64,000 bases of DNA from Pachypanchax playfairii. Its lineage: Eukaryota > Chordata > Actinopteri > Cyprinodontiformes > Aplocheilidae. The notes beneath the pieces are model-generated. The model was not told where the DNA came from, did no database searches, and worked only from the letters and a program-made list of their open reading frames with translations. Numbering within the stretch: position 1 is the stretch's first letter; each line of letters begins with the position of its first letter. A program made the position numbers and the translations under genes. Positions 1-57,404 of this stretch are shown piece after piece. Location of the stretch: contig SSNP01000082.1 of assembly GCA_006937955.1 (NCBI GenBank), positions 62,001 to 126,000 of the forward strand. Reading direction: 5' to 3'.

Positions 1-2076
1 TTCTCTCTCAGCCTTTCAGAAAAGTGAGATGAAAGTAGAAAGTTGAACAGAGTGCTACATACAGACATGTAGCTTCATAAAGTGTAATATGCTGCATATC
101 ATTGCACTTGCACCCAAACTCTCTCTCACATACACACACACACACCTATCCTCTACAACCTCTCAAGCACCAGCCGTGTTCGAAGTTCATTTGAAATTTC
201 CTTTGAATGAGAATATCAGAGATAGGTGTAGCCATTAAAGCAGCTTTAGTGTCGAATCTTTGAAGAAAACTTGGACTAAATTCTGGGACTAATGTTATAC
301 AGTAACCAGTGCTTCTTTGGGGCAGGCACCGACGAGTCGAGGAGAGAAAATGTTAGTGTTGTTGGGGGCGGAGGTGATTTAGAAAGAAGCAGAAACATGG
401 ACATCAAAAGATGGGCAAGGCGTGTGTGAGTGTGTTTGAGGTTGTGCTTGGCCAGCCAGGAAAAAGAAAAAAAAAAAAACTGTAACTGCCTATGCTGTTA
501 GAAAATGAGTGCAGACAGAACATCAGATTTCTCAGTGTAATGGTGACAAACAGAGGGGCTTTGGTTACCCGGTGGAAGAGAAGAAAAAAGACCAAGAGAC
601 GCATGAACTGAGGTTGCTTCAAAGAAAGCTTTCTGCTGAGAAGTGCCAAAGGTCCCTCTATCCAATTTGTATTGAGCGAGAACAGAAACCAAACCTTTCT
701 TTCTCTTTTTAGTTCTTGCTGTCTGCATACGAACACACTCTTACATTACCTGCTCTATTAAATGAACAGGGATCTCAAATAAAAGCCTAGGTCCTATTTA
801 GCATATAGCACCACCATAAGTGGCTCGTTAGAGAGCTCCTTTCTGTCAGGCTTAACGACAGCTCAGCAACAACAGCCCAGCCGCTTGCATGAAGAAACTC
901 CAGTTCCTGACAATTCTCCCAAACTTCACTGCAAAACTAACAGCAAGTTGACTTCCTGAATCTGAACTGATCTCACTCAAACATGTGACAAAGTTCATGG
1001 CAGAAACTATCACTTGACTTTCTGTAAACAGTCATTTTATTCCATTCCTGACTTGGTCCTGAGACAAAAAGTCCACAAAGTCCTCTCCTTCATGCTTCAA
1101 GTATGTACGTGTACGTGTTTGTCTGACCCACTAGGCCGCACAGTGCCCCCAGCTCTGCACCCTGGTGACTCAATTAAGGCTGACAGATGGTCCCGACCTG
1201 AGCAGGATTCAGAGCGTGAGAGGCCTATTTGGTCGACTCCGTTCTTGCAGCTAATAAAAACCCACATTGTTTCCCAGAATAAATGCCCTAAGCTCAGGAG
1301 GCTGAGTGGAGTGGGCTGCTGAGGGTTCGCAGGTTTCGACCTTTTCATTCGGAATCTTTTTCCCTCCTTGACTGCTCCTCTCTACCTAAGCTCAGAGACT
1401 AGGTCCTCTGCTTGCCTCTGTCTGTATTTGACATTCAGAAATGACACTTAATTTCTGAGCAACATGGTCCACACCCTTGGTGTGTCATTCACTCTTTTCT
1501 CTCACTAACTCTTTTTTTTTTTTTTTTTAGCACAAGCCCTTTGAATGATGAGAAACAGAGAAAAACACAAATTGATGTATTTTGATCTCTGGGGAATTTG
1601 AGCTTTTGATAACTAAGAATCGGGTTGGCGTTTCTACAAAATTTAACACTAAAATTTGATTAATGAACAAAATTAAACATAAAAAAAAAAAAACTGAGGA
1701 ACTCTGAGCAAAACATTAGCTTAAACCAGCTTATAACCAATAACAGATTTATTATAAGCATGACTGCATAACAGCATCCAGCGTATCAGTGAAATAAATA
1801 AATAAATTAGAGCTCAATTCTCTGCATCTCTCATCCGGTTACACCAGTGGCTCAGTTGCAAAACAAACATTTAATTAATGACACACTGCTTAGAGATTCA
1901 GTAAACACACTGTACGCAAACCCTGAGTGCCTCCGCATGTGTTCCTGTTTTAGTAAATCACTGTCCCTGACTAGTTTCTGGTGTTTTTGATTTGGGGCTC
2001 ATGAGGAATAACTCACAGATGCAGTTCCAACAGTTTTTATTTCAGCTCTGGATGTTTCAGAAGCAGCTGCACCAAC
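1..2076 (-). other. megf11 intron 13 (partial)
   Basis: Intron after exon 13, running off the window. I see no further EGF exon. It holds a (CA)n stretch near 127-146, oligo-A near 465-479 and 1681-1693, and oligo-T near 1511-1529. Confidence 0.7.
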
Positions 2077-44929
<42,853 letters not shown>

Positions 44930-47282
44930 CTGAGAAGAAAACAGGAAAGAAAAAAGTACGGTTGATGGGTGGATTAACTTTAAAACTCTGTTAAACTCCC
45001 TACACATGAATGCATGCTGATAACTTTCTGTTTGATTTTTGATATTTTGGATAATTCAAATAGCATGTCAGTTTTAATACTTTTATTATTACTAGTAAGT
45101 AGAGACTCTGTTTTTGTTTTGGATCCAAGAACACAGGGATATTCTAAGATCACAATACTAAGACTTATCTAGCTGAGATGGTGAAAGAGTCAAATAGAAA
45201 ATGACACTTAATTTTCACATATGCATTCACCACCACAGAGTCCATTCTTACACCCAAATCTTCATGATGTGCTGGCAAAGATTTAATGGACTCGCATCAT
45301 GAGTGCAAATATTTAATATGACTCCTAATAATAATAATAACAATAATAAAAACAATAACACAGTCGCAAAACTCTGCTGGTGACCTTGCATTATTTGATT
45401 CATATATCTAGTTAGTTTTATTGACCTAGCAGTGTATTTTATTGAAGCTTGGATCTGAACAAAAGCCTACATTTATGTGTTTATCCCCCAAAAAAGGTCA
45501 CAATCAGGGGAAAACAACCTGCATCTTAATTTTGCCTCATTTTCATGTTTTTTGCTTGAATCAACTCGACTGATCCGTCTCATAGATCATCTTTATGATA
45601 AACTGGTTGCAGGAATGCTGCGGGGAAGTTGAAGCTGAAAGAAGACACATGCCCCCTGGTGGTTGGCTGCAGTAATACTCTCTATGGAAACAAAATGGGA
45701 TATATTCCTGGCATTGACTCACATATTATTATTTCTCAAACATGTTCAACATTAATAAGTTATCTGATGCTTAAAAAACACTGTGATTGTATGCACAGAC
45801 TTTGGCCTTCAAAGTAAGACACCACCTATAAATTAGATATTAGGGCTTAGCTTTTGTACAACACTGGTAGATCCTTTTTTATATACACCTTCTCATCTGC
45901 ATGTGGTTTTATGGATGATTATTCAATGAAAAGTACATTAAAATGTGTAACTTTATCTGGTAACTTGATTAGTATCTGGCAAAAGGGTATGAAAGCTCAT
46001 TTAAAAACTGAGCTGTCGTGCATGAGTTCATCTTTGTCTTTACACAAAAACTGTAACTCAGAAAGCGTGAGAAATGTGAGAAACAGGTTTGTCAGCCAAT
46101 GAAACAGAACAGTGACTGATTTAATCAGACATTCTGAGCATGACAAAATTATCAAAAAGAAAAGGAAAGAAGATAAACTGCAAACATACCAGGACATAAT
46201 TAAGACATTTTGTGCCAAAACTCCACCCAAAAAAATCCACATCTGCACAAATTTGTTGAAGTTGCAGTTAATTTGTAGTTTCAACATATGAAAAAACCTA
46301 AATAACAAAACAACTAATACTTATTACTAAAAATAATAATTTAAAAATAATCTAATCTCTCAAACGAGTCACTAAAAGTCACAACCCAGTGAGATTTCAG
46401 AGGAATGGCATGCTGCTATTGGCAAATTCCTGCAGAGCAGAGCAAGAATAAGAAAAAAGGAAAATAAAGAGAGCATAAAAAATGAGATTAGCTGTCACAG
46501 ATGGATTTTTATGTGCAGTGTTTATCTTTGCATCACATTATTAAAGATAGAAACTGTTTGGGATAACGTGAATGAATGACACATTTACTAATACCTGCTT
46601 GACATTTAGAGATGCGTGTTATGGTAATCTGTGGTGTGCCCTTTTCAGGGGGATAAAAACACAGATTCTTTATGATTTACTCTGTATTATAAACAATAAA
46701 CATAAAAAAAAAAAAATTCAAAGAAACCAAATAAAATCATGTTCCTTTACGTTTTGTTATTCAATAATGCAGATGTTCACATGTTCAGCTAATCTTCTAC
46801 ACTGAAAGCTGCACATAGCTCACTCACATGTGATAGGAAATCAATTGAACCCCCACTTCCTTTAAGTACCAGTTAATCTGAACTGCCATTAGTTAAATTT
46901 ACTTTTCTATCCTTAACAGGATGATCAGAATACATGCATGTTGCAGGTCACAGCCACTCTTCTATTAAAGTGTGTCTGTGGGGGGGAAAAATCCTTTAGA
47001 AACTACAAGAACTGCTCAGAGGACTTGAAAGCTTTTAGCATTTCTCAGATTGGACCACCAGCTTGAGTCATTTCTCTAATCGACTCTGGACAAGAAGTAT
47101 TTTACAACTTGTCACATGTTTCAAATCTTATTGCTTGCTGTTAGAGTGATAAAGTTAAGATTACCCTGAAAACGTTGCAGGATAAAAGGAGACGTTGTTA
47201 TTTTGGTACCTGCAAACAAATAAAGACATCAGGGCGCCTTTGCAGATACAGACAGTGACCGATGTAATAGCCAGGGGCTCAC
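44930..47282 (-). other. Intron between candidate 5' exon and exon 2
   Basis: AT-rich sequence between exon 2 and the proposed untranslated exon. I see no coding exon, and the only simple repeat is a short run of mixed AAT/AAC trinucleotides near 45325-45358. Confidence 0.5.
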
Positions 47283-47399
47283 CTGATCCTGCAGCCTGTG
47301 GTCTCCGGGTGTTTTCTTATGATGCAGCACAAAGGGACTGAAGTGCTGCTGCACTCTGAGCTGCACACTCGCTGGGAGAGGTGATGACAGGTTGCAGAT
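47283..47399 (-). other. Candidate 5' untranslated exon of megf11
   Basis: A 117-bp segment upstream of exon 2 has a strong acceptor (TTTTTCTTTTCTGCTGTAG) and a strong donor (GATCAG|GTGAGC). It carries no EGF-type coding sequence. Exon 2 begins at an acceptor only nine bases before the ATG, so at least one upstream non-coding exon must exist, and this segment fits. Placement is from splice signals only, and no promoter was identified. Confidence 0.4.
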
Positions 47400-47619
47400 C
47401 TACAGCAGAAAAGAAAAATAATGAGCTTATGATGACACACTGAAGACATTTGCTGCTTTACTGACTCTTGTGCACACAAGCTCATAAATTTCCTCACGGG
47501 ATTGAAAGTCTCATCAGGTATATAGTTCACACAAGCCCATCCTGAAAGGACAGTTTTACTCTGTGCGGCCTCCACATCCGACCACTCAGTTCTCACCACC
47601 AACCCACTGTTCACAAAGT

Positions 47620-47643
47620 CACACACACACACACACACACACA
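47620..47643. repeat. (AC)n microsatellite
   Basis: Uninterrupted run of about 12 AC dinucleotides, 220 bp upstream of the candidate 5' untranslated exon. Confidence 0.95.
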
Positions 47644-50600
47644 AAGGACTACGTAAGAGGAGCTGATAGAATGAACTGTTAACACTTCACATGGTACAAG
47701 TGGCTTGTCCACAATGTGACGAGTTCACATTATCTGTGCTGAATATTGAAGCTCAAATGGGTGTTATTGCACTGACAACAGAATCACACAGATTTCTAAC
47801 ACGATGCAGCTTGTAATGATTTCATTGGGGGCGGTGTTCAGAGGTCAGAGGTTTGAGTTTCTGCCTTTTTAAATTACTCTGAATCCTGGATTAAAAGGGA
47901 AATGCAACAAACGAAAATAATTTGTGTATGTTACGTAAACGATTCAGCATAATTTTATCTAATAAAATGTTTAGAGTGATCATAGTTAGGCCTTTTACGT
48001 CAGTTGTGCTCAGATAAAGTAACATTTAAATAATAAGAAATAATTAAAATGTGTTTTGGCTGATTTAGTCCTGTAGTATCAAACCACAATACACCTCTTT
48101 AACGCTACCATCACTGGCCTCAAAAACCTGCTCTAAATCATCTTATTCTACCATGTAATGGAGGATATAAGAGCTACAGCTCAAAAGTACCAATTATTAT
48201 ATCTATTATTCGAGTTATTAAACAAATTTTTACCCTTGGAAGTTTTATTCAGTGAACTTATGCTGTATAACGCTGTATAGGTATTTTAAGGACACAAGAA
48301 TAAAAGCTTTTCTTTTACATTTTTTTTTTAGATTTTCAGCACCAAACTGCAGCTACGAATATGGATTTGAAATCAAAGCAGTGTGGAAGTTTTAATGTCA
48401 GTTTCTACTGCATTTGATCTGGTCACAGTCAACCTCCAGTGAGTTATATGGGAGTGTGTTTGTGTGCAGAATAGATGATGTCAGCAGCAGTTTAGTGACT
48501 TTAACAATCTGAATGTCAAGGTCAAGAAGCTCCTTTATATCTTGCATTGCCTGAACACATCCATGACATCTTCTTTAGTGTGAATTTGAACATTTAAATG
48601 TGTCTTTTAAAAGATGAATATGATTCTTTTAGTTTTTTTTTACGTGACACAGTTTTTAAGTAAGTAACTTTTAAAACTAATTGTTGATTCTACATCCAGA
48701 AAGCGTGAACAAAGTGCTGCAGAGGACAAAGGAGCTGAATCAATATTACACTCATCACTTGGGGCTCTCCTGTATTTCTTTCTCCTGTGTGAGCTGAAAT
48801 CCCTGAAAACAGCATCTTTATGTTTTAAACTTCAAACATGTTCACTTTACACCAAACAAATTGTCCTCCAGAGACCTTATTCAACCTAAATGTGTTTCTC
48901 TCCTGTTCGTCACCCCTTTGATTGCTGAGACTATGAAACCCTCCCGATCGATGAGCGGATGCATCTGTTTCAGCTGACAAACAGCTGAAATAGCAACATC
49001 TTTTAGGCTCTTGAGGTACAAGCATCGGAGTATAGAGTCAAGGTTTATGTGGGATACGGTGTGTGTGTGATACGGGCGTCTGAATCCTGACACATCTTCT
49101 TCTTTAACATGGGACACCTACCAGGAGAAGCATTAACTCAGATGAGGCAGAGTCACCTCTGTCCCCCGGACTGCCCATCAGTGAAGACACTGAATGATTA
49201 AAACCTTGTGTCTAAAATCTGTGACTTATTGAAGAGCAGTGCAATTAACCACGCTGTCCCCTGGATGACCACTGCTGGATGAATGACGCACAACAGAACC
49301 CCTACCACACATCTTTGATGAGTCCTTAGTTTTAGTCCTGCTCATGTTGATTTTCCTGTAATCTAAACCAGTCAACTGAAACATTACTTGATATTGACCA
49401 GTCTTTCCCGATGCATCGTGGGAGAATTCCCAATCAGAGTCAGATTGGGTCATGCAACAAGCATGATTGCAAGCGGAAGCCTCATACAACCTTATGAGGA
49501 TTGTTCTGGATACTCAATCTGTTTTGTAATCACTACTGAAGGATTCTGCAGCATCTTAATTCAGAGTGATCTAAAGGTTACCAATGTTACCACACTGCAC
49601 GGACTCTCAATGAGGTGAACCCCACGCTGGCGAGCCTTTTCTCTCACTGGTGGCTTCGAGTCATTAAGAGTCAGGGCTCATTAGAGAGGCCGTGGCGTGG
49701 TGCATCGGAGATACTGGTTCCCCGAGTTCAGCTGCATACCTGAATGTCTGATGTGTTAAAGACCAAGAGGAGAGGAAAGGAACAAAAACATCAAACAGAA
49801 TTTCAGCTTGTTAGTCGTAAACTGTATTTAAAGCACTATGATTGTGTTTTTATTGCTCAATTAAAAAGGATTTGAGGGAAACCACTTCATGAAGGAGAAT
49901 TGATTGCCTAAAATCTTAATATTTAAAAAGGAATTTGTTATAATTAATTTGTTTTTGGTTACAGTTGTTTTCCATTTTTATAAATATAAAGCACTTTGGT
50001 CCCCCCAAGACATTTCATGTAACCTTTTTTTTTTCTTCCAGAGGTGTTGTTAGGATTTGGAAACATCGGGGGCCACAGCCCTGACTAGACAACTTTGGAT
50101 TTCTGTACATCAGTTCCAATATTTTCAACTTTTTGGAAAGTTCAAATGATATAAGATGTGTTGTGCACTAATTTGCAAAGGCTGGCCACAACATGATTTA
50201 TTTTTCCACTTAGAACACACTTTTTAGAACTACTGAGTTCCACTAGATTCATTGGTTTCAGCNTTGTAGGTGAAGCAGCATCATTATGCAGCTACAGTTA
50301 AAGAAGAAAACGTTCATGTCAAGTTCTTCAGCCTCTCCTATACTTCCTTCCATCCAACTGGAAGGTCACCGGTTCTAATTCTAGGTTTGGAGGTTACTTT
50401 GACTAATTTTTTACAAGAAAATCACAGTGATAATTGATAGTTTTTTGGAATTTTGTGTTTATTTGGTTTTGAGTTTTCAGTATTTGTATTCTAAGATTTT
50501 TCATTTCTGTTTATATTAAGTCTTCTGTTTAGTGTAGTAAGTTCTTTTTCTTCACTTTCTCATCTGCTTCTTATCCAGTAATCCCCCTCCTAGTAAACAT

Positions 50601-52254
50601 AGTCATCGTTGTCTTTAGTTCTTTGTCAGATTAAACTTTTACTTCCTCGGACCTTGTTGTTCGATTGTTCAACCCTGTTTTTTTTTATGCATCCATCTCT
50701 CTCTGCACTGCTTCCTGGTTTCTCAGTAGGTTTGCTTTGCTGTTTTGTCCACCTTTTCTTGTTTTAGAACTCACACATTTTGGTTTCCAGAGAGTTTCCA
50801 TACCCACATGTCTGGATTTGGAGTCCGCAAATAGTACAATTCATGAAAACCATGACACTTGATGTTGACAATTACCAGCAGACAAGGCAAGATGTCTATT
50901 GTCATACCAGCAATTTCAAATATCAACAATATAAGACTAAAATATTACTTTTGTTATTATTTGTCAACTCTTATGACATTCATTTCTATTAATATTCTTC
51001 TTGAATCACTCAGTCACTCACACCTGTTCCTCACCTGTGTTAATCAGCCCAGCTGTTGACACTCAACAATCACTGATCTCCCCAGTCATGCTCAGTTGAC
51101 TTTTACAGGCTTTTTATTGTTCGTACACTGCTGTATTCCTGTTCCTGAGATTCTGCTGTGTCTTGATTTGTAAGTTTTGCTATTGTTGCCCTGTCACCTT
51201 CTTATTTTATTAATAGTTTTAATTAATATCCAAATCTGCACTCTGGGTCCATTTAAAACATCACAATATGACATAAATTGTATTATATAACAATAGTTTA
51301 AAGAAAGTCTCTCAGAATAAAACTAATTAGCTTCAGTAAATTGCTTTTAACATTTTCTTTTATTGCCTTTTGTTTTATTATATTATTGTGTTTTAATCAT
51401 TTTCAGTCTTATTCCTCCCTAATTTCTTTTCACTAACATCCCTTTGAAGGGGCCAAATACATACACACTGAAATGGCAACTGTCCACGAGGCCCAAGAGA
51501 GTGTTTGTGGCTTTTTTTATGGGAATTTGAGTAATGCTGACAACACAAGTGGAGCCAAGGCAGCAATGTCTTAAACTTGACCTCTCTCTTCTCGCTACTT
51601 TACTCTTTTATTACCTCTCTGACTTTAGGTAGAACCATCTTGACATGATTCACTTAAAGATTTTTACATTAGAGGCTCTAAATGTGAAACATTCTGGACA
51701 TTTAATATATATGTTGATTTGTTGTAAATAGCACGTAAATTAATTTGTCACATAAAATCTTACACAGTTTAAACTTAAAGCAGCTGCAAAATATTTTCTG
51801 AGCAGAGTTAGGATGAACAGAATGGGACAGATGTCTCCGCCATCACAACAGCTCACATTATATTTTAACTTTACTTGAATATTATATCAGAAATGTAAAA
51901 TGTTCACTATAGATATTAAATTTAGATGAGATGAAGTAATCTTTTGGCTCAAAAGTAAAATGTTGATTTATATGTTCATATAATCTTACTTTAATTGACT
52001 TCAAATTAATATGGATTTCAGGTCAAGCTTGTTTATGATACAGTTCTGGTAAAAATTGATGATAAAAAAACAATAAAATTTGATAAATTGGCTGAAATAA
52101 ACAGAAGTTTTATACTTTATTCCAGCATTTAGTGTGTGTGTGTTTTCATCGTGTCTGAAGATGTAAAAAATGAAGGTGTTTTAATAATGATATTCTTAAA
52201 CCTTCTAAAACTTTCTATCACATTCTCGTGTTTTAGGGTAACACAATGGCAGTC

Positions 52255-52350
52255 AGTCATTTTCTTTATCGCTTGTTCCTGTTCAGGGTTGTGGGGGAGC
52301 TGATGCCTATCTCCAGTGGTCATTTGGCAGGAGGCGGGGTCACACCCTGG
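52255..52350 (-). repeat. Partial copy of the tRNA-like-headed repeat, 3' part
   Basis: Read on the minus strand it contains GTCCAGGGTGTGACCCCGCC, GGAGATAGGCATCAGCTC and CACAACCCTGAACAGGAA, matching the tail of the copy at 59034. Confidence 0.65.
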
Positions 52351-55300
52351 ACATGTTAACAAAATTAAATTTTTCTAAAAATCCCTTTAGAATAATTTTG
52401 AACCCTTTTGATATCATCATTATCTTAATAGTAATTGTGGGAAAACTATGTTTCCACACTGGTGAATTTTAATGCCTTTTCTAACCTTTTTTATTGGATT
52501 ATAGTTTGGTGTAAAAAAACAAAAAACAAATAAATATTGTCAGAACATGACCTAATTGACAGAGTTCATAATAATATTTATTATTATATTAATTTATTAT
52601 ATATTAATTAAATTGACACTTGCTACCTCTCCACCAAATAATAGAACACATTTGTTTTTGAGGAAAGCACTGATCCTGTTAAAGACGAAGAGTTCTTAGA
52701 AACTTAGAAACCAGCATGTCAAATTTGATACGTTTGGCATTAAAGAATTTATATAAATATTTATTATTGTCTATACCATGCAGTTAATTAACAAGTATAG
52801 GAAATTACTCTACAAATGATTTTGTTATTTCAGTCCCTTCTAAATTTGTATGCAGTTAAAATATCAACACATAAATATATAACGATATTGTGGTAATGAA
52901 TAAATCACAAGATGGAATGATGTTGTTTTTTTTATTGAGACATCAAGTTCTGGATACTGAATGTAAATGAAGCCTTATTTTGACGCCATATATTAAAGCC
53001 ATGATTTAAAGAGACTCCATATAATATTGATGACCATTTAAAAAATGATGTGAAAGAGCTGAAGTCACATGACCTCTCAGCAGCTTTAGGGAACCTGTCA
53101 GACAGGGTGTGAAAACTGGCTGCTATCTGCCTGATCATCAGCACACGACGACACAATTTCCACCACTTTGATTCCTGCCTGGTTGTTAAAGCACCTGGGA
53201 AAAACCGCCGTGCGTCGTTTAACAGGAGCTTAATTCAGCTCACATGGTTTATTCATGGGACGACTTCTGATATCACGACTCTCATAAATCACACGGTGCA
53301 GCACGCTGGACGTCCATGCGCTCGGGCAGGGCTCACTAATCTCAACACCATCTTTCATCTGAATAACCTTGCTTCACTGCAGGGCAGGCTAACATCACAC
53401 ACAGCCTATTGGAAGGGGACGCCCTCCTTGTACTTTAGTTTTCTTCACTCTGTGCGGAAAGATTGCAGCCAGTCTACGCAGACAAGCGCTCCCAGAGCAG
53501 GAACGTTTCCCCCGCTCTCAACCACAGGCAATAATGAGAAATTGTCTGTGGTCGGACTTCAGAGAAACTAATCTAGTCTAACGTTAGCTTTATGAATGTA
53601 GAATCAGACACATGGGGGAGGAGAGCAGCTGAGCTAGTCAGCCATCTGTTCAGAAGCTGTTCAAAGAAAAGAACAGAAAATTTGAAACTAATATGAGTAA
53701 ACATGTTCATCAAATATAGATAATAGAACACAGCATATAGCAACTTTGTCCTCGATTTTTTATTTTGGTTTTTCCTCGCTGACAAACACGATCCCACTGC
53801 TGTGTTATTAATTATATTTGGATTTTGAACAAAATCTACTCTCTATTCTACACTACATGCCATCAATTACTAGCTTTAGGCCAACATTTTTTTTTAAAAG
53901 AAAGCTAATTAGTGAAACAAAACCACCTAATAAACTAAAACAACAGCATGCTTGCTTGATGTCACATTGCTCTGCCTGCTGTTTAGAATAGTCACAGAGT
54001 TTTTGCTTCATGCTTTTAATAACAAACCGCAGGCATCACGTTGGAGATCAAATGTTTTGTAATATCCTCTGCTACATCTGTCCTCTCCACAGCCAGGCTT
54101 TGGCCTCCAGTCGGGCTCTTCCAAGCACCAGTAAGGATCCTCACTCAGACAATTATCTAGCCTGTGACTGATTGCGAGTAATGAGAACTGATGGGGAACA
54201 GTTGGACATCTTTAGACAGATTAATGTGTGAATATTAGCCTGTTGAACCTTCTGCTCTCTCCCACCAGGATGATTTTCAGACGAGCATATTTACCAGCCG
54301 ACCTGCTTTTTTTCTTTCTTTCTTTTTTTTACTGTATTCTCATTCTTCAGCTTCAGCAAAGCTAAGGTCAAACTCAGCAGAAGTTAGGTGTGGACAGGAA
54401 AACAAATGGAAGAAGGTAAAAAGGAAGGTAGAAAGTAAAGTCAAGCTGAGCAGCATGGGATGAAATGCTGAAACAACAGCACAGCTGCCAGGGCAATTTT
54501 ACACTCGGATAACTTCACACCTCAGTCACCAGCCCCTTTCCAACTCTGAACCTTGTGTCTTCTTTGTCTCTTCATTTATTTTGTGTCAGTGTCCAAGATG
54601 TGAGAAGCCATGCAGTGAGAAAGCCGTCCCAAATGTCACATGGTAAGCGACGTGTGAAGAAAACGGGGTTAGAAAGGAAAAGCAAAACCACTGCGTGTGG
54701 ATGCACTTTTCGTTCTCTGAAGACCATCATTTGGCATCTCAAAGGGACTTCACATCACACCTAGGAAAACAAATAGCATGTAATCCTGGACTGATGTGCA
54801 CACTGCAGTCGAAAAAGTTTTCTTTTAGTAAAAATATGACTGCCAAAGTTTAAATACGCAAGCCTCTTCAGCAAAATGTACTTAAAGTGTATATGATTTA
54901 AGTATAAATCTCACTCCAAAAAGGTTTCCCACAACTAAACAAACAAAAAATTAGATCTTTGTTGATTTGAACCTTTAAATAACACACAGCTTTTTCAATG
55001 TTTTTCATCAACCAGCTCCATTGTATTTGAAAAAAACAAAAATAAATCTATAAATTTATGTCAAAAACACATTCAAAATAAGTTAGGAGAGAAGCATATT
55101 ACCCTTTTGTTTCATCATCCTTCCTTTAAGCACACTCTTTTAATATTTTGGAAGCTCAGAATACTGATGGTTTCACATTGTGTGAAGAATCTGTGTCCTT
55201 TCTCGCAAGCAACAAAGATTTTGGATGCTCAACAGTATGGTCTTTGTATAATTATTGATATGAACATTTCCATAAGAGGAGAATCTAGATTGAATTCAGG

Positions 55301-55824
55301 CCAGTCAGACACAAACAGTGTTATGAGTCAGACAAAATGAGGTCTATAGTTGTTCTGCTGTACATCAAAGAAGAAAAATAATATTTGGATGGTAGCATGC
55401 AGTAGTTAGTGTTAAACAACTTATTTCTTTATAACTGTTTTAGTGAGTCAGATTTTCTTGTAAACTGTTAAAGTGGTCCTTATTGACAGTTTTTGAGATT
55501 TATGAAGGTTTTTCCAAATATTTAATTGTACTTTTTCCACCTTTTTATCACTAATTTTACACCCAGACTGTGACAGCATATAATGCAGAATAGGATTAGA
55601 AGATTAGGAAAGTGGATGACAAAACAAGCCACAGCAGATGAACAGTATCTGAAAGTCGTGTCTTAAAGAAACAATCCCTGACACAGAACCTGAAAGACGC
55701 ATCCTGCCTCTAAAAGGCCCAGTAGGTCTTTGGGATGGTGTTAAAATACTTATCATGTCGGTCTAATTGTCATTTCTTCGGTATTTCTCATAGATGCAGT
55801 TTGTGTCGTTCTGAAAAGATGATG

Positions 55825-55915
55825 GTAGGTGACTGACTGGTGACCTGTCTAGGTGGTACTCTGTCTCTTGACCAATGACCATTAGACAAAGGCACCAGCT
55901 CTGCATGACCCTGAA
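55825..55915 (+). repeat. Partial copy of the tRNA-like-headed repeat, 3' part
   Basis: It matches the tail part of the 59034 copy (CTGGTGACCTGTC, CTCTTGACCAATGACC, CACCAGCTCT and ACCCTGAACAGAAT). Confidence 0.65.
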
Positions 55916-56279
55916 CAGAATCAAGCAGACCTTACACTGCTCCGCCCACTTTGCTTCTTCTGGTCTTCACAACTTTGTAATAGCATTTCTAGTCCAGTGT
56001 TTGTTTCACTGACAAATATATAAAACGTGGATAAAAATAAAAGTAATTTTGGAACACTTGGCAGGTAGACTACACAAATTAGCTGGTAATAATATCCTAA
56101 GTACATCTGTCAGTTATCAGTTCAAAGTGACCCAGGTTTAGTATTTTCTGTATTTACTATGAGCGATGGACGGATGGATGTCCACAAGACAGTTTCTTTC
56201 TAGTTTAGAAGCCTTTTTATGCCTGAGTGATTCATTTGACAGAGTTTAATGACTTACGAAAACTTTCCTCTTAAAATGA

Positions 56280-57404
56280 TTAAAGAGCAACTCACCCTCA
56301 AAACAGTTTTTTTCTGCTTATAAACTGTATTAGTGGGTCTTTACCAATGCAACCTTTCAGTTTCTGGGCATTTTTTGACATTTTCATGTAAACTTGTTAA
56401 AGCTGCTATACTTAATTTGCATAACAAATTAGCTGAACATATTTTTTTCATGCCCATTAAAAACGTTTCAACACAGCATGGAGGAAAAATATGTTGTAAA
56501 GTTAAAAAAAAAAAAGACGAAAAAAAATACTTAAGTGGTTCTCCTGTATTTTTCTAAAAACATCAACAAATCAAATGGTTCGGCCCGGAAGGAATGATTG
56601 GACAGTCTCTCCAGCCATACGGACTTCCACATTTATTTGGTTTCTGTGCTCCTAAAAAACTGAGACATATTACCGCAGCACACCACTGCTGGGAGTGTTC
56701 GCTGCTCTACCATGTCACAGCAGGAGAAACAGCCGTCGGCTGGTTCCGCGTCAGGTTCAGGACAAAGTAACAATTAATGTCAGTTGTTCATTGTTATATT
56801 GTTTTCACTTACCGGTGATTCCGCCATGTTACGGTACTTGAATGAACTGCGGACCAGTGTCTTGCACTCGGCTCAGGGAAATCAGGGATATCAGCTTTAA
56901 ATTCTACACTTTTTGGTCTAAAAACGTCTTAGTGCTGCCCTCTTATGGTTGAAAGGTGGCTATTGCATTTGAATTTTGTGTTTGGCTGAAAGCGGTTAAT
57001 GCCTACATCAGCATCGTCTCTAAGACCCGCCTCCTGGAGTATAAACCATCTCTCAGACAGACACACTCGCCCCCGCCCACATATTGTCTCCAGCTTCTCA
57101 CCAAAGAGCTGCACACAGGGATTTAGAGCAACTGGCTGAAAACTACGACAAAGAGAAAAACTAATATCATTAAAAGAATAACTAAATCAGGGCAAAGACT
57201 TCCCTGCAGTGGTTGTGATTGTGTGGATGTGATTTATAGTTATTCTCATCATGGTCGGGTTACCTGTCTGCAACACGGCAGAGTCACACTGGAGCTAATC
57301 TGAACACGGAGAAGTGCTACACGTCAATCACAGCTCAGGACCGCCTCTTATAGTAACGCCTTCTTCAGCATTTTTTAATTTAGAGCGGGTGAGTTCCTCT
57401 TTAA
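56280..57404. mobile_element. TTAA-flanked inverted-repeat DNA transposon, non-autonomous
   Basis: A 1,125-bp element. The left end reads TTAAAGAGCAACTCACCC, and the right end, on the opposite strand, reads TTAAAGAGGAACTCACCC. TTAA lies at both outer edges. It has higher GC and more CpG than its surroundings, including GCCGTCGG near 56733. No long transposase frame is found; a 21-codon frame starting at 56712 is the only clean one near that GC-rich part. It is probably a member of a TTAA-class superfamily such as Kolobok. Confidence 0.75.

Noticed and set aside
53296..53571. 91-codon plus-strand open frame in a relatively GC-rich stretch
   Set aside because: No recognisable domain and no promoter, splice or polyadenylation context. 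It is not supported as a gene.
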